From NCBI RefSeq assembly GCF_030816195.1, contig NZ_JAUSXS010000001.1:1697501-1761500 (forward strand): DNA of 64,000 nucleotides, given 5' to 3'. Below, piece after piece: positions 49,777 to 59,503 of this stretch; position 1 is the first letter of the stretch; each line of letters starts with the position of its first letter. The notes below the pieces were generated by a model. That model saw only the letters and a list, made by a program, of their open reading frames with translations. It did no database searches and was not told the DNA's origin. The position numbers and the translations under genes are program-made. The stretch comes from Pseudomonas sp. W4I3. Lineage in GTDB: Bacteria; Pseudomonadota; Gammaproteobacteria; Pseudomonadales; Pseudomonadaceae.

Positions 49777-49920
49777 CGCAATTACCTCTATATTTAAATC
49801 ATGCCATTAGATGGCCGGAGTTCATGTTTGCAAGCGTCACTGATGCCGCGAAAGTTGGGCGAATAGACGCCGACTTACCGCGTGCAGGCATGTTGAATAA
49901 TGAGTGACTAACTATTGCAC

Positions 49921-50214
49921 TCAAGTTGTGCGCAACCAGGCCTTATTATTGGGGCTTGCCCTGAAATGCAGCCGTGCTTCCTTGGAGGAAGGCTCCGGCG
50001 CCGGTGCGGTAAGGCGTGGATGAAGGCAAAATGCCTTTTTTATCAACGCCTTGAATGCGTGCACGGGCTCATCTAGGTCAGCGCTGCCTTGGCCTGTAGG
50101 GAATAGCAATGCGTCCTTATCGCCACCCTTAACTCGATCAGTTGATAATGTGACCATTGAGTCGAAGTGTTTTAAGACAACTTGACTACTTCCCTTGGTC
50201 GTTATGTAAGTCAT
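49921..50214 (-). CDS. possible small ORF in the algD leader
   Basis: A 97-residue frame (MTYITTKGSSQVVLKHFD to NKAWLRTT) lies between the AlgU-type promoter and algD, starting about 30 nt after the expected transcript start. It shows lower GC and weaker third-position bias than real genes here, with only a poor AAGAG ribosome site. I recognise no domain. It might be a leader peptide or a chance open frame; I lean to chance. Confidence 0.25.
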   Translation of the reverse strand: MTYITTKGSSQVVLKHFDSMVTLSTDRVKGGDKDALLFPTGQGSADLDEPVHAFKALIKKAFCLHPRLTAPAPEPSSKEARLHFRASPNNKAWLRTT

Positions 50215-50248
50215 CTCTTACAGAAACAGAGAATTTCGTTACCGGTGG

Positions 50249-50275
50249 TATGAGCGGTGCTTCAGGACGAAGTTC
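50249..50275 (-). promoter_or_regulatory. AlgU (sigma-22)-type promoter of the alginate operon
   Basis: On the minus strand GGAACTT (-35 GAACTT, 50270-50275) is followed after 16 nt by TCATA (-10, 50249-50253). AlgU promoters have GAACTT-N16/17-TCnnA, and the P. aeruginosa algD promoter has the same -35. It is 472 nt upstream of algD. Confidence 0.75.
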
Positions 50276-50324
50276 CAGGCCGCTCATCCTGTTTCCGGAA
50301 ATTTCTTGAAATATTAGAAAAGAT

Positions 50325-50434
50325 GGCACTAGTACTATATTGATAGCACTTGCTATTCAGGCCAGTAGTTGTGGGGAGTTGGCACGAAGGGATAGTTTTG
50401 TGCCACTACTGATAAAAAAATGTGGTGCCACTAC
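50325..50434. promoter_or_regulatory. repeated GTGCCACTAC / TGGCAC elements upstream of the algD promoter
   Basis: GTGCCACTAC occurs twice (50400-50409 and 50425-50434), with related TGGCACTAGTAC at 50325 and TTGGCAC near 50379. They lie about 50-160 nt upstream of the AlgU-type -35 in an AT-rich stretch. In P. aeruginosa this zone binds AlgR, AlgB and AmrZ; the identity of the ligand here is only a guess. Confidence 0.4.
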
Positions 50435-50539
50435 GAAAAAAACCGACGAGTGTCGAGTGAATAAATTGTTAGGGTTGTGTCTGAATGTTTTTTTGACGTC
50501 AAATAAATGACGATTTCAGCATTTGAATGCAAAACAAAA

Positions 50540-50628
50540 TGTGGGAGGGGGTTTGCCCCCGATAGCGGTGTATCAGTCCCTGGAGAGGTGACTGTTGCAT
50601 CGCCATCGGGAGCAAGCCCCCTCCCACA
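50540..50628. repeat. REPIN, TGTGGGAGGGGG type
   Basis: Inverted pair around a spacer: GTGGGAGGGGGTTTGCCCCC and the inverse CGGGAGCAAGCCCCCTCCCA. It is 25 nt after the yaaA stop and marks the far edge of the algD upstream region. Confidence 0.92.
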
Positions 50629-50653
50629 GTTGATACTCAGTGTTTTTACGGCC

Positions 50654-51433
50654 TTATTCCGGTGCGTGATCGCGCAGAAACACCAGTTTATCCGGCTTGG
50701 ACTGCTCCGCATTGAAGCGATAACCCTGTACGTCGAACTGCTGGAGCTTGGCCGGGTCGTTGATCCGTTCCTCAATCACGAACCGGCTCATCATGCCCCG
50801 GGCTTTTTTCGCATAGAAGCTGATGATCTTGTACTGGCCGTTCTTGAGGTCCTTGAACTCGGTGTTGATGATCCGCGCGTTCAGGGCCGGGCGCTTGACC
50901 GCCGAAAAATACTCGTTGGACGCCAGGTTGAGCAGCACGTCGTCGCCTTGTTCGGCCAGGGCTTCGTTGAGCCACTCGCTGATGCGCGTGCCCCAGAAGG
51001 CGTAAAGGTCCTTGCCACGAGCGTTGGCCAGCTTGGTGCCCATTTCCAGGCGGTACGGCATCATCAGGTCCAGTGGGCGCAGCAGGCCGTACAGGCCCGA
51101 AAGCATGCGCAGGTGGTCCTGGGCGTAGCTGAAGTCGGCATCGCTGAAGGTTTCGGCGTTGAGGCCGGTGTATACGTCGCCCTTGAACGCCAGCAGCGCT
51201 TGTTTGGCATTGGCCGGCGTGAAAGCGGGCGTCCAGCTGCCGAACCGTGCGGCATTGAGGCCGCCGATCTTGTCGGAGACGTGCATCAGCTCGCTGATCT
51301 GCGCCGGGCTCAGCTCGCGCAGTTGCTCGATCAGCGCCTGGGAGTGGTCGAGGTACTGCGGCTGGGTGAAGCGCGGGGTTACCGCCTTTGACTCGAAATC
51401 GAGGGTCTTGGCGGGGGAAATCACCATCAGCAT
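50654..51433 (-). CDS. yaaA: peroxide-stress protein YaaA (DUF328)
   Basis: Cytoplasmic protein of 259 residues that in E. coli limits intracellular iron and DNA damage under peroxide stress. I start at the ATG at 51433 ([15 protein letters not shown]), the family N-terminus; the frame is open 44 codons upstream without support. Other family marks are [19 protein letters not shown] [35 protein letters not shown] and [13 protein letters not shown]. It appears monocistronic. Confidence 0.95.
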   Translation of the reverse strand: MLMVISPAKTLDFESKAVTPRFTQPQYLDHSQALIEQLRELSPAQISELMHVSDKIGGLNAARFGSWTPAFTPANAKQALLAFKGDVYTGLNAETFSDADFSYAQDHLRMLSGLYGLLRPLDLMMPYRLEMGTKLANARGKDLYAFWGTRISEWLNEALAEQGDDVLLNLASNEYFSAVKRPALNARIINTEFKDLKNGQYKIISFYAKKARGMMSRFVIEERINDPAKLQQFDVQGYRFNAEQSKPDKLVFLRDHAPE

Positions 51434-51565
51434 GAAGTTGGCTCCTGGAATCGTGGCGTGTAGCGTGGGCGCGATTCTAGGGGTTGGGGCGGTTTGACTC
51501 CACCTATGATGGTGATAGGCGCGATCCGCTATGATGGCCGGCAACTCTGGAGAGGGAGACCCCAC

Positions 51566-52690
51566 GTGCGATTAGCGCTTTTTGTGACGGCGTGTCTGTT
51601 GTGCCTGAGCGCGCAGGCCGCGCCGGTTGATGTTGCCAGCCTCGACCGCAGCACCTGGCCGGAAAAACTCGCCAGCCCGGCGCTGTTCGATGTGGCCTCG
51701 CGCGCGGAAATCCTCATGTTTGCCCATGGCTTGATCGCCAGTGAGGGCCAGAACGAAACCGCGCTCAAGCAACGCCTGGGGCTGAAAAATATCAACCTGG
51801 CGGCCATCGACGACCTGCGCCGCCAGCTCTGGCAGCGGTTGCTGGAGAACTACAGTTTGGCCCAGCAAAGCTGCGAGGAAGACGCCTCGTTCTGCTATCT
51901 GGTGGAAAACATGGATGACCTGCGCGAGCAGGCCGGCAAATTCGAAGTCAGTGACAATTCGTTCTATATAGGCTGGGCGGCCCCCAGCCGGCAGTTCCAT
52001 GAACGCTATCTGGACGAGTTGCTGCGCAAGGCCGCGCTGTTGCCGCAGATCAGCAGCGAAGTGGCGCGCTTGGGTGACCACGAACGCAACGGTGATGAGC
52101 TTAATGACCGGATGTTCCTGCTGACCTTCGACGGCGGCCCGGCCCCGGTCAACGGCAATACCGACTGGCTCGCCGATTACCTGCGCAAGCAAAAGATCGA
52201 CGCCACGTTCTTCGCCCTCGGCAGCAGCCTGCAGACTCGCGTGGAACGAAGCTCGGCTGCCGATGTGCAGGCGCTGTACCAAGGGCAGTGTGTGGGCATC
52301 CAGGGTTGGCAATATCGCTCCCACAGCCACTGGGTCGACTGGCAGGACTCGATCACCCGCAGCGCGTCACTGGTGCAAAACCTGATGCCGGAAAACTACG
52401 TGCCGCTGTTTCGGCCGCCTTACGGGCAACGACGCGCGGACAGCCAGGGATTCTTTCAGGCTCAAGGCCTGCAGGTGGCGTTATGGGACATCGATTCCCA
52501 GGACGATCCGGGCAAACTCAAGGCCGAGGAATCGGCGCAACGGGTGCTGACGCTGATGCTGTTGTGGCGCAAAGGCGTGATTGTGTTTCACGACACCCAG
52601 GACAAGGCGCGGGTGGCATTGCCGGTGTTGTTGCAGGCGACGGCGCAGAGTGGCCTGGGTTGGCAGGACTGCCGCGAGGCATTTCGCTGA
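51566..52690 (+). CDS. polysaccharide deacetylase-like (NodB-fold) secreted protein
   Basis: Secreted or periplasmic protein of 374 residues, starting at a GTG at 51566 with GGAG upstream; signal peptide [20 protein letters not shown] helical N-terminal region (about 20-180) precedes a NodB-type domain. Motif 1 reads LTFDGGPAP (about residues 186-194), with Gly where most enzymes have the second Asp of TFDDGP. The metal His motif may be [10 protein letters not shown]. Motif 3 is FRPPYGQR, motif 4 WDIDSQD and motif 5 VIVFHD. Divergent motif 1 may change metal or substrate use. It stands alone; the substrate is unknown. Confidence 0.85.
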   Translation: MRLALFVTACLLCLSAQAAPVDVASLDRSTWPEKLASPALFDVASRAEILMFAHGLIASEGQNETALKQRLGLKNINLAAIDDLRRQLWQRLLENYSLAQQSCEEDASFCYLVENMDDLREQAGKFEVSDNSFYIGWAAPSRQFHERYLDELLRKAALLPQISSEVARLGDHERNGDELNDRMFLLTFDGGPAPVNGNTDWLADYLRKQKIDATFFALGSSLQTRVERSSAADVQALYQGQCVGIQGWQYRSHSHWVDWQDSITRSASLVQNLMPENYVPLFRPPYGQRRADSQGFFQAQGLQVALWDIDSQDDPGKLKAEESAQRVLTLMLLWRKGVIVFHDTQDKARVALPVLLQATAQSGLGWQDCREAFR

Positions 52691-53029
52691 AAAGCCCGGC
52701 CCTGCTGGGTGAGGCGGATTTTCGGGGCGATTTGCTGCGACATTTCGATGCAGGCGGACTTCCGACTTTAGCGGGGTAGCTGGCACTCGGCTAGTGCTAT
52801 TCGTCATCCTGAAAAATAAACTTCAAAAAAACGTCAAAGTGCTTTTTCCTGTCATGGGTTTTGCGGTATTACGAAGTCAGATTGCCGAAACCTGCAGCAC
52901 AGGTGGCGTCTTCCAAGACTCCTCCTGTGGGCACCGCACTTGACGTCACTCAGGTGCAATCGGTGGTCGAATCGAGGCGCAGCACCGCCCAGGTATTGCG
53001 TCGACTGGCTCCCACAAAGGTGACCGAGT
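52691..53029. other. intergenic region with no supported feature
   Basis: 339 nt between the deacetylase-like gene and phoH. I see an AT-rich stretch (52811-52850) that may hold the phoH promoter, but no convincing hexamers, terminator or small gene. CTGTGGG at 52925 and CTCCCACA at 53010 could be the worn ends of an old REPIN. Confidence 0.4.
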
Positions 53030-54424
53030 ATGGATGATCATGGACGCACCCCTTCTTCCGACCAGCCAATCCTTTATGTGCTTGATACCAACGTACTGAT
53101 CCACGATCCAAACGCACTGCTTAACTTTGAAGAACACCACGTCGCCATTCCCATGATCGTGCTGGAGGAACTCGACAAGCTCAAAAGCGGCCACCACAGC
53201 GTTGCCGCCGAATGCCGCCAGGCCATCCGCCTGATCGACAAGACCCTGGGTGAAGCCTCGCCCGAGGACGTAGAAGTTGGCGTGCCGATCCAGCGCGGCA
53301 AGAGCGGACCCAAGGGTTTGCTGTCCATCCTGATGAGCAAGCGCAGCGAGCCCAACAGCCTGCTGCCGGAAAACCTCAACGACAACAAGATCATCAACCA
53401 ATTGATCGACCTGCATGCGCGCGACAAGGACCTGCGCGTGGTGCTGGTGACCAAAGACATCAATATGCGCCTCAAGGCCCGCGCGTGTGGGATCGCCGCC
53501 GAGGACTACAGCACTGACCAACTGGTTGACGACGTCTCGATGTTGTCGCGTGGTTACCACATGATGACCGGCTCGTTCTGGGACCGCGTCAGCAAGGTCG
53601 AAACCCGCCAGGACCATGGCCGCACCTGGCACCAGGTGCAATTGATCGACAACCTGCCGGCCGTGCACATCAATGAATTCATCGTCGACGAGCAAGGCTT
53701 CGTGGGCTGGATCAAAGAGATCCAGGTCGACAAGCTGCTGATCCTCGACCTGCATCAGGAACCCCTGTTGCACCAGGAAGCCTGGGGCCTGAAACCGCGT
53801 GATATCTACCAGAGTCTGGCGCTGTACGCGCTGCTCGACCCGGACATCCACCTGGTCAACCTGACCGGTGCCGCCGGCTCCGGCAAGACCATCCTCGCCC
53901 TGGCTGCCGCTATCGAGCAGACCATGGTGACCAAGCGCTATCGCCGCATCATCGCCACCCGCAGCGTGCAGGGCCTGGACCAGGAAATCGGCTTCCTGCC
54001 CGGCACCGAAGCGGAAAAAATGGAGCCGTGGCTGGGGGCGATCACCGACAACCTCGAAGCCTTGCACATGGATGACGAAAACACCCACGGCAGCGTCGAC
54101 TACATCCTCAGCAAAGTGCCGTTGCAGTTCAAATCCCTCAACTACATCCGAGGTCGCAGCTTCCAGCAAAGCCTGATTCTGATCGATGAATGCCAGAACC
54201 TCACCCCGCACCAGATGAAAACCATCATCACCCGTGCCGGCGCCGGTTCCAAAGTGGTGTGCCTGGGCAACCTGGCGCAGATCGACACCCCATACCTGTC
54301 CGCGACCAGCTCCGGGCTGACCTACCTGACGGAACGCTTCAAAGACTTCCCGAACGGCGTGCACATTGCGCTGCAAGGGGTACCCCGTTCGATTCTGGCC
54401 GAGTACGCAGAATCTCATTTGTAA
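53030..54424 (+). CDS. PhoH-family PIN-ATPase
   Basis: A 464-residue cytoplasmic protein combining an N-terminal PIN RNase domain (LYVLDTNVLIHDPNALLNF, about residues 15-33, with acidic active-site residues) and a C-terminal PhoH ATPase/helicase. Walker A is TGAAGSGKTILAL near residue 280, and Walker B is LILIDECQNLTP. This is the PhoH2/YlaK-type fusion, implicated in RNA unwinding and cleavage. It is followed closely by a REPIN and then moaC. No antitoxin-like small gene precedes it, so it is not a PhoAT-type pair. Confidence 0.93.
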   Translation: MDDHGRTPSSDQPILYVLDTNVLIHDPNALLNFEEHHVAIPMIVLEELDKLKSGHHSVAAECRQAIRLIDKTLGEASPEDVEVGVPIQRGKSGPKGLLSILMSKRSEPNSLLPENLNDNKIINQLIDLHARDKDLRVVLVTKDINMRLKARACGIAAEDYSTDQLVDDVSMLSRGYHMMTGSFWDRVSKVETRQDHGRTWHQVQLIDNLPAVHINEFIVDEQGFVGWIKEIQVDKLLILDLHQEPLLHQEAWGLKPRDIYQSLALYALLDPDIHLVNLTGAAGSGKTILALAAAIEQTMVTKRYRRIIATRSVQGLDQEIGFLPGTEAEKMEPWLGAITDNLEALHMDDENTHGSVDYILSKVPLQFKSLNYIRGRSFQQSLILIDECQNLTPHQMKTIITRAGAGSKVVCLGNLAQIDTPYLSATSSGLTYLTERFKDFPNGVHIALQGVPRSILAEYAESHL

Positions 54425-54435
54425 AACGCGGTCAA

Positions 54436-54525
54436 TGTGGGAGGGGGCTTGCCCCCGATGGCGGTGGTGCATTCAACCTCTGTGTTGACTGGCCTGCCGC
54501 CATCGGGAGCAAGCCCCCTCCCACA
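54436..54525. repeat. REPIN, TGTGGGAGGGGGC type
   Basis: Inverted pair (GGGAGGGGGCTTGCCCCCGA and inverse), 11 nt after the phoH stop and 37 nt before moaC. Confidence 0.93.
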
Positions 54526-54562
54526 TGGTTTACAATCGCTGCTCCTGATCAGGAGTATCGCT

Positions 54563-55036
54563 GTGCTGACTCATCTCGATTCCCAAGGTCGCGCCCATAT
54601 GGTCGACGTCACCGACAAAGCCGTGACGTTCCGTGAAGCGGTGGCCGAAGCGCGGGTGCGCATGTTGCCGGACACACTGAAAATGATTGTCGACGGCGCC
54701 CATCCCAAGGGTGACGTGTTCGCCGTGGCCCGCATTGCCGGGATCCAGGCGGCAAAGAAAACCAGTGACCTGATCCCCCTGTGCCACCCGCTGATGCTCA
54801 CTGGCGTCAAGGTCGAGCTGCGCGCCGAGGGTGACGATGCGGTGTACATCCTGGCGCGCTGCAAACTCTCCGGCCAGACCGGCGTGGAAATGGAAGCCCT
54901 GACCGCCGCCAGCGTGGCGGCATTGACCATCTATGACATGTGCAAGGCGGTGGATCGCGGCATGACCATCGAAAGTATTCGCCTGCTGGAAAAGCTTGGC
55001 GGTAAGAGCGGGCATTTCAAGGCGGATCAGCAATGA
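54563..55036 (+). CDS. moaC: cyclic pyranopterin monophosphate synthase MoaC
   Basis: Enzyme of 157 residues that, with MoaA, converts GTP to cyclic pyranopterin monophosphate for molybdenum cofactor. I start at the GTG at 54563, with AGGAG 9 nt upstream; the frame is open further into the REPIN. Visible: [20 protein letters not shown] at the N-terminus, [13 protein letters not shown] with conserved His, and [20 protein letters not shown] plus MCKAVDRGM, all family hallmarks. It overlaps moaD by four bases. moaA and moaB are not in the window. Confidence 0.96.
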   Translation: MLTHLDSQGRAHMVDVTDKAVTFREAVAEARVRMLPDTLKMIVDGAHPKGDVFAVARIAGIQAAKKTSDLIPLCHPLMLTGVKVELRAEGDDAVYILARCKLSGQTGVEMEALTAASVAALTIYDMCKAVDRGMTIESIRLLEKLGGKSGHFKADQQ

Positions 55037-55275
55037 GTATCAACGTACTGTTTTTTGCACGATATGCCGAAGCGGTGGGCTTTGATTCGTTGGAGATGGA
55101 AGGTGAGTTTGCCACCGTTGATGCTGTGCGCCTGGCACTGGCCGCTGACCCTGAGTTCGCGGTACTCAACGAGGCGAGTTTGATGTGCGCGCGCAACGAA
55201 GAGCTGTGCAATCTCGACGAGCCGGTCCAGGCCGGTGACGAAGTCGCGTTTTTCCCGCCCGTAACCGGAGGCTGA
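55033..55275 (+). CDS. moaD: molybdopterin synthase small subunit MoaD
   Basis: Ubiquitin-like sulphur carrier of 80 residues. It ends in the Gly-Gly needed for thiocarboxylation (PPVTGG). It starts inside the moaC stop (ATGA) and is followed by moaE after 2 nt. Works with MoaE to insert sulphur into the cofactor precursor. Confidence 0.95.
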   Translation: MSINVLFFARYAEAVGFDSLEMEGEFATVDAVRLALAADPEFAVLNEASLMCARNEELCNLDEPVQAGDEVAFFPPVTGG

Positions 55276-55277
55276 AC

Positions 55278-55727
55278 ATGGCCATTCGCGTGCAGGTCGA
55301 AGCCTTTGATCCCGGTGCTGAAGTTAACGCGATGCACGCGGCCAATGTGGGCGTGGGCGCGGTGGTGAGTTTTGTCGGGTATGTGCGGGACTTCAACGAT
55401 GGTCGCGATGTGTCGGGGATGTTTCTTGAACACTACCCCGGCATGACCGAAAAAGCCCTGGCCAAGATTGCTGTCGAGGCCGAGCAGCGCTGGCCGCTGC
55501 TCAAGCTGGAAGTGCTGCACCGCATCGGCGCGTTGGAGCCGGGCGAACCGATCGTGTTTGTCGCAGCCGCCAGCGCACATCGCCAGGCGGCGTTCGATGC
55601 GTGTGCGTTTGTGATGGATTACCTGAAGACCCGGGCGCCGTTCTGGAAGAAGGAAAACACCAGTGAGGGGCCGCGCTGGGTGGAGGGTAGGGACAGCGAC
55701 CACGCAGCAGCGGATCGCTGGAAGTAA
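55278..55727 (+). CDS. moaE: molybdopterin synthase catalytic subunit MoaE
   Basis: Catalytic subunit of molybdopterin synthase, 149 residues. The family marks GAVVSFVGYVRDFNDG, LEHYPGMTEKAL and the catalytic-lysine segment PFWKKENTSEGPRWVE are present. A REPIN begins one base after its TAA stop, so the moaCDE transcript probably ends in or near that palindrome. Confidence 0.96.
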   Translation: MAIRVQVEAFDPGAEVNAMHAANVGVGAVVSFVGYVRDFNDGRDVSGMFLEHYPGMTEKALAKIAVEAEQRWPLLKLEVLHRIGALEPGEPIVFVAAASAHRQAAFDACAFVMDYLKTRAPFWKKENTSEGPRWVEGRDSDHAAADRWK

Positions 55728-55728
55728 A

Positions 55729-55817
55729 TGTGGGAGGGGGCTTGCCCCCGATGGCTGCGGCACATTCAACATCTCTGTTGACTGACCCACTGCCATCGGG
55801 GCAAGCCCCCTCCCACA
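55729..55817. repeat. REPIN, TGTGGGAGGGGGC type, abutting moaE
   Basis: Inverted pair starting one base after the moaE stop and ending 18 nt before the rhlB-type stop on the other strand; it sits between two convergent genes. Confidence 0.93.
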
Positions 55818-55835
55818 TTTTGATCGGGTTTCGGC

Positions 55836-57302
55836 TTATGGACGTTTGCGTTCAACAGCCCGCAGCAGATGCGTCGGCGGCGTCTCGCAGCTGATCTTGC
55901 GCCCCAGCAACGTCTCGATCGACGGCAGTTGATACGAATCATCCTCCCCGGCAAAGCTGATCGACACACCCGCAGCTCCGGCGCGACCGGTACGGCCGAT
56001 ACGGTGCACGTAGTCGTCCGGCACTTCCGGCAGGGTAAAGTTGATCACGTGGCTGATACCATCAATGTGGATCCCGCGCCCCGCCACGTCGGTGGCCACC
56101 AGCACGCGGATCTTGCCTTCGCGAAAGCCTTCCAGGGTCTTGATGCGCTTGTGCTGCGGCACGTCGCCGGACAGTTGCGCGGCGTTGACGCCGTCACGCA
56201 CCAGGCGCTCTTCGATGCGGCGCACTTCGTCCTTGCGGTTGGCAAATACCATCACCCGCTCCCAACCGTTGTCGTTGATCAGGTTATAGAGCAGTTTGTA
56301 CTTGTCGGCACCGGCGACGGCGTAGATGTGCTGCTCGACGTTTTCGCTGGCGACGTTGAGTGCTTCGATCTCGACGATGGACGGGTCGGTGGTCCACTGC
56401 TTGGCGAGGTTCATCACGTCTTCGGTGAAGGTCGCGGAGAACAGCAGGGTCTGGCGCTCGCTTTTCGGTGGGGTCTGGCGAATGATCTGGCGCACTTGCG
56501 GGATGAAACCCATGTCGAGCATGCGGTCGGCTTCGTCCAGCACCATCACTTCGACCATGTCCAGGTGCACGTCGCCGCGCTGGTTGAAGTCGAGCAGGCG
56601 ACCTGGGGTGGCGACCAGGATGTCGCAGTGGCGGGCTTCGAGGTGCTTGAGCTGCTTGTCGAAGTCCATGCCGCCGACGAAGGTCATCACGTTGAGGCCG
56701 GTGTACTTGGTCAGGTCAGCGGCGTCCTTGGCAATCTGCACCACCAACTCCCGGGTCGGGGCGATGATCAGTGCGCGCGGCTCACCCATGTAGCGCTCTT
56801 TGGGCGGCGGCGTCTGCAGCAGCTGGGTGATGATCGAGATCAGGAACGCGGCGGTCTTGCCGGTGCCGGTCTGGGCGCGGCCGATGGCGTCTTTGCCCGC
56901 CAGGGTGAAGCCCAGCACCTGCGCCTGGATCGGCGTGCAGTACGGGAAACCCAGGTCCTGGATGGCGTGCATCAGTTCCGGAGCCAGTTTGAAGTCGTGG
57001 AAGCGGGTCTTGCCTTCCTGGGGCTCGACGACGAAGTCTTCGAGTTTCCACGGCGTCACGGGCGGCTTGGGCGCGCGTTCGCGACGTGGTTTGGCAGCGG
57101 GTGCGGCGACAGTCTCCGCGGGCTTTGCCGGTTCAGGCGGCGTCACCGGGGGGGCTTTCGGTGAGGCGGCAGGTGCGGTCCGGTCGGGCCGAATACCGTC
57201 ATTGCGGTTGCCGGGCTTGGGAGCGGGAGCACTGTGAACAGGCGCGAGCGGCTCAGCCTCGCTTTTGCCGAACATCTTCTTGAGTGCTTTGAGCACGGTC
57301 AT
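55836..57302 (-). CDS. rhlB: DEAD-box RNA helicase RhlB-type
   Basis: ATP-dependent RNA helicase of 488 residues. A low-complexity Pro/Ala/Lys-rich N-terminal extension (about residues 15-85) precedes the core. Motifs in order: Q motif ([14 protein letters not shown]), I ([10 protein letters not shown]), Ia (PTRELVVQI), II ([13 protein letters not shown]), III (LLFSATF), V ([13 protein letters not shown]) and VI ([10 protein letters not shown]). RhlB in other bacteria works in mRNA decay and ribosome assembly. The P/A-rich extension is typical of pseudomonad RhlB. I am less sure of the RhlB versus RhlE assignment than of the family. Confidence 0.9.
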   Translation of the reverse strand: MTVLKALKKMFGKSEAEPLAPVHSAPAPKPGNRNDGIRPDRTAPAASPKAPPVTPPEPAKPAETVAAPAAKPRRERAPKPPVTPWKLEDFVVEPQEGKTRFHDFKLAPELMHAIQDLGFPYCTPIQAQVLGFTLAGKDAIGRAQTGTGKTAAFLISIITQLLQTPPPKERYMGEPRALIIAPTRELVVQIAKDAADLTKYTGLNVMTFVGGMDFDKQLKHLEARHCDILVATPGRLLDFNQRGDVHLDMVEVMVLDEADRMLDMGFIPQVRQIIRQTPPKSERQTLLFSATFTEDVMNLAKQWTTDPSIVEIEALNVASENVEQHIYAVAGADKYKLLYNLINDNGWERVMVFANRKDEVRRIEERLVRDGVNAAQLSGDVPQHKRIKTLEGFREGKIRVLVATDVAGRGIHIDGISHVINFTLPEVPDDYVHRIGRTGRAGAAGVSISFAGEDDSYQLPSIETLLGRKISCETPPTHLLRAVERKRP

Positions 57303-57397
57303 CTCATTAATTGATTAAGGAATGTACGCCGGCCAGTGTAATGCAAGAATCGGGCGCGGCGTAGTGCGTCTGTCATACAACTACATATAGGCGCGGT

Positions 57398-58282
<885 letters not shown>

Positions 58283-58399
58283 TTACCGCGACAGCCTCAT
58301 GCCGCTTGACCCTATAAAAAGCCAACACGGGTCGATATCGCCTCATAAGGGTGCGCTGAGGTTGGAGCTTCGACACAACAAGAGCAACTGGAGGTTTGA

Positions 58400-59431
58400 A
58401 TGAAGGTATTGAAATCCACCCTGGCCATCGTGACCGCAGCCGCTGTACTGGGTGTCAGTGGTTTTGCCCAGGCTGGCGCCACCCTGGACGCCGTGCAGAA
58501 GAAAGGCTTTGTGCAATGTGGCGTGAGTGACGGTTTGCCGGGCTTCTCGGTGCCGGATGCCAGCGGCAAGATCCTCGGGATCGACGCTGACGTGTGCCGC
58601 GCCGTCGCCGCCGCTGTTTTCGGTGACGCCACCAAGGTCAAATTCAGCCAGTTGAATGCCAAGGAGCGTTTCACCGCGCTTCAGTCCGGCGAAGTCGACA
58701 TCCTGTCGCGCAACACCACCATGACCAGCTCCCGCGATGCGGGCATGGGCCTGAAATTCCCGGGCTTCATCACCTACTATGACGGCATCGGCTTTCTGGT
58801 AAACAACAAGCTGGGCGTGAAAAGCGCCAAGGAACTGGACGGTGCAACCATCTGCATCCAGGCCGGTACCACCACTGAGCTGAACGTTTCGGACTACTTC
58901 CGCGGCAACAACCTCAAGTACACCCCGATCACCTTCGACACCTCCGACGAAAGCGCCAAGTCGCTGGAATCCGGTCGTTGCGACGTGCTGACCTCCGACA
59001 AGTCCCAGCTGTTCGCTCAGCGCAGCAAGCTGGCCTCGCCGAAGGACTACGTGGTACTGCCGGAAACCATTTCCAAGGAGCCGCTGGGCCCGGTCGTGCG
59101 TAACGGTGACGACGAGTGGCTGGCCATCGTGCGCTGGGTAGGCTACGCCATGCTCAACGCTGAAGAAGCCGGTATCACGTCGAAAAACGTCGAAGCTGAA
59201 GCCAAGTCCACCAAGAACCCGGACGTTGCACGTCTGCTCGGTGCCGACGGCGAATACGGCAAGGATCTCAAGGTCAAGAAAGACTGGGTGGTACAGATCG
59301 TCAAGCAGGTGGGTAACTACGGCGAAGTGTTCGAGCGCAACCTGGGCAAGAGCACCCCGCTGGAAATCGACCGTGGCCTGAATGCGCTGTGGAACAACGG
59401 CGGCATTCAATACGCACCCCCTGTGCGCTGA
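58400..59431 (+). CDS. aapJ: general L-amino acid-binding protein AapJ
   Basis: Periplasmic substrate-binding protein of 343 residues for a polar/general amino-acid ABC importer. Signal peptide MKVLKSTLAIVTAAAVLGVS..AQA is followed by GATLDAVQKKGFVQCGVSDG, typical of the AapJ family (longer than ordinary amino-acid SBPs). GIDADVCRAVAAAVFGDATK and SGEVDILSRNTTMTSSRDAG are family blocks. GGAGG precedes the ATG. It is first of four genes aapJQMP. Confidence 0.95.
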   Translation: MKVLKSTLAIVTAAAVLGVSGFAQAGATLDAVQKKGFVQCGVSDGLPGFSVPDASGKILGIDADVCRAVAAAVFGDATKVKFSQLNAKERFTALQSGEVDILSRNTTMTSSRDAGMGLKFPGFITYYDGIGFLVNNKLGVKSAKELDGATICIQAGTTTELNVSDYFRGNNLKYTPITFDTSDESAKSLESGRCDVLTSDKSQLFAQRSKLASPKDYVVLPETISKEPLGPVVRNGDDEWLAIVRWVGYAMLNAEEAGITSKNVEAEAKSTKNPDVARLLGADGEYGKDLKVKKDWVVQIVKQVGNYGEVFERNLGKSTPLEIDRGLNALWNNGGIQYAPPVR

Positions 59432-59503
59432 TCGCTGATGGTTCTGTCACCCGGTGGGCCAACCGCCGGGTGATGTTCTGTTCCATTCTTTGCGGGGCAC
59501 TTC

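Noticed and set aside
50022..50042. Terminator-like hairpin AAGGCAAAATGCCTT plus T-run on the + strand
   Set aside because: No + strand gene leads into it, and on the transcribed minus strand the T-run is missing; short stem, likely chance.
52924..53017. Possible degraded REPIN before phoH
   Set aside because: Only the outermost CTGTGGG and CTCCCACA resemble REPIN ends; the inner GGGGGCTTGC core is absent on both sides.
19613..55817. Recurrent palindromes considered as a CRISPR array
   Set aside because: They are dispersed single REPINs at gene ends, with no regular spacing, unique spacers or cas genes.
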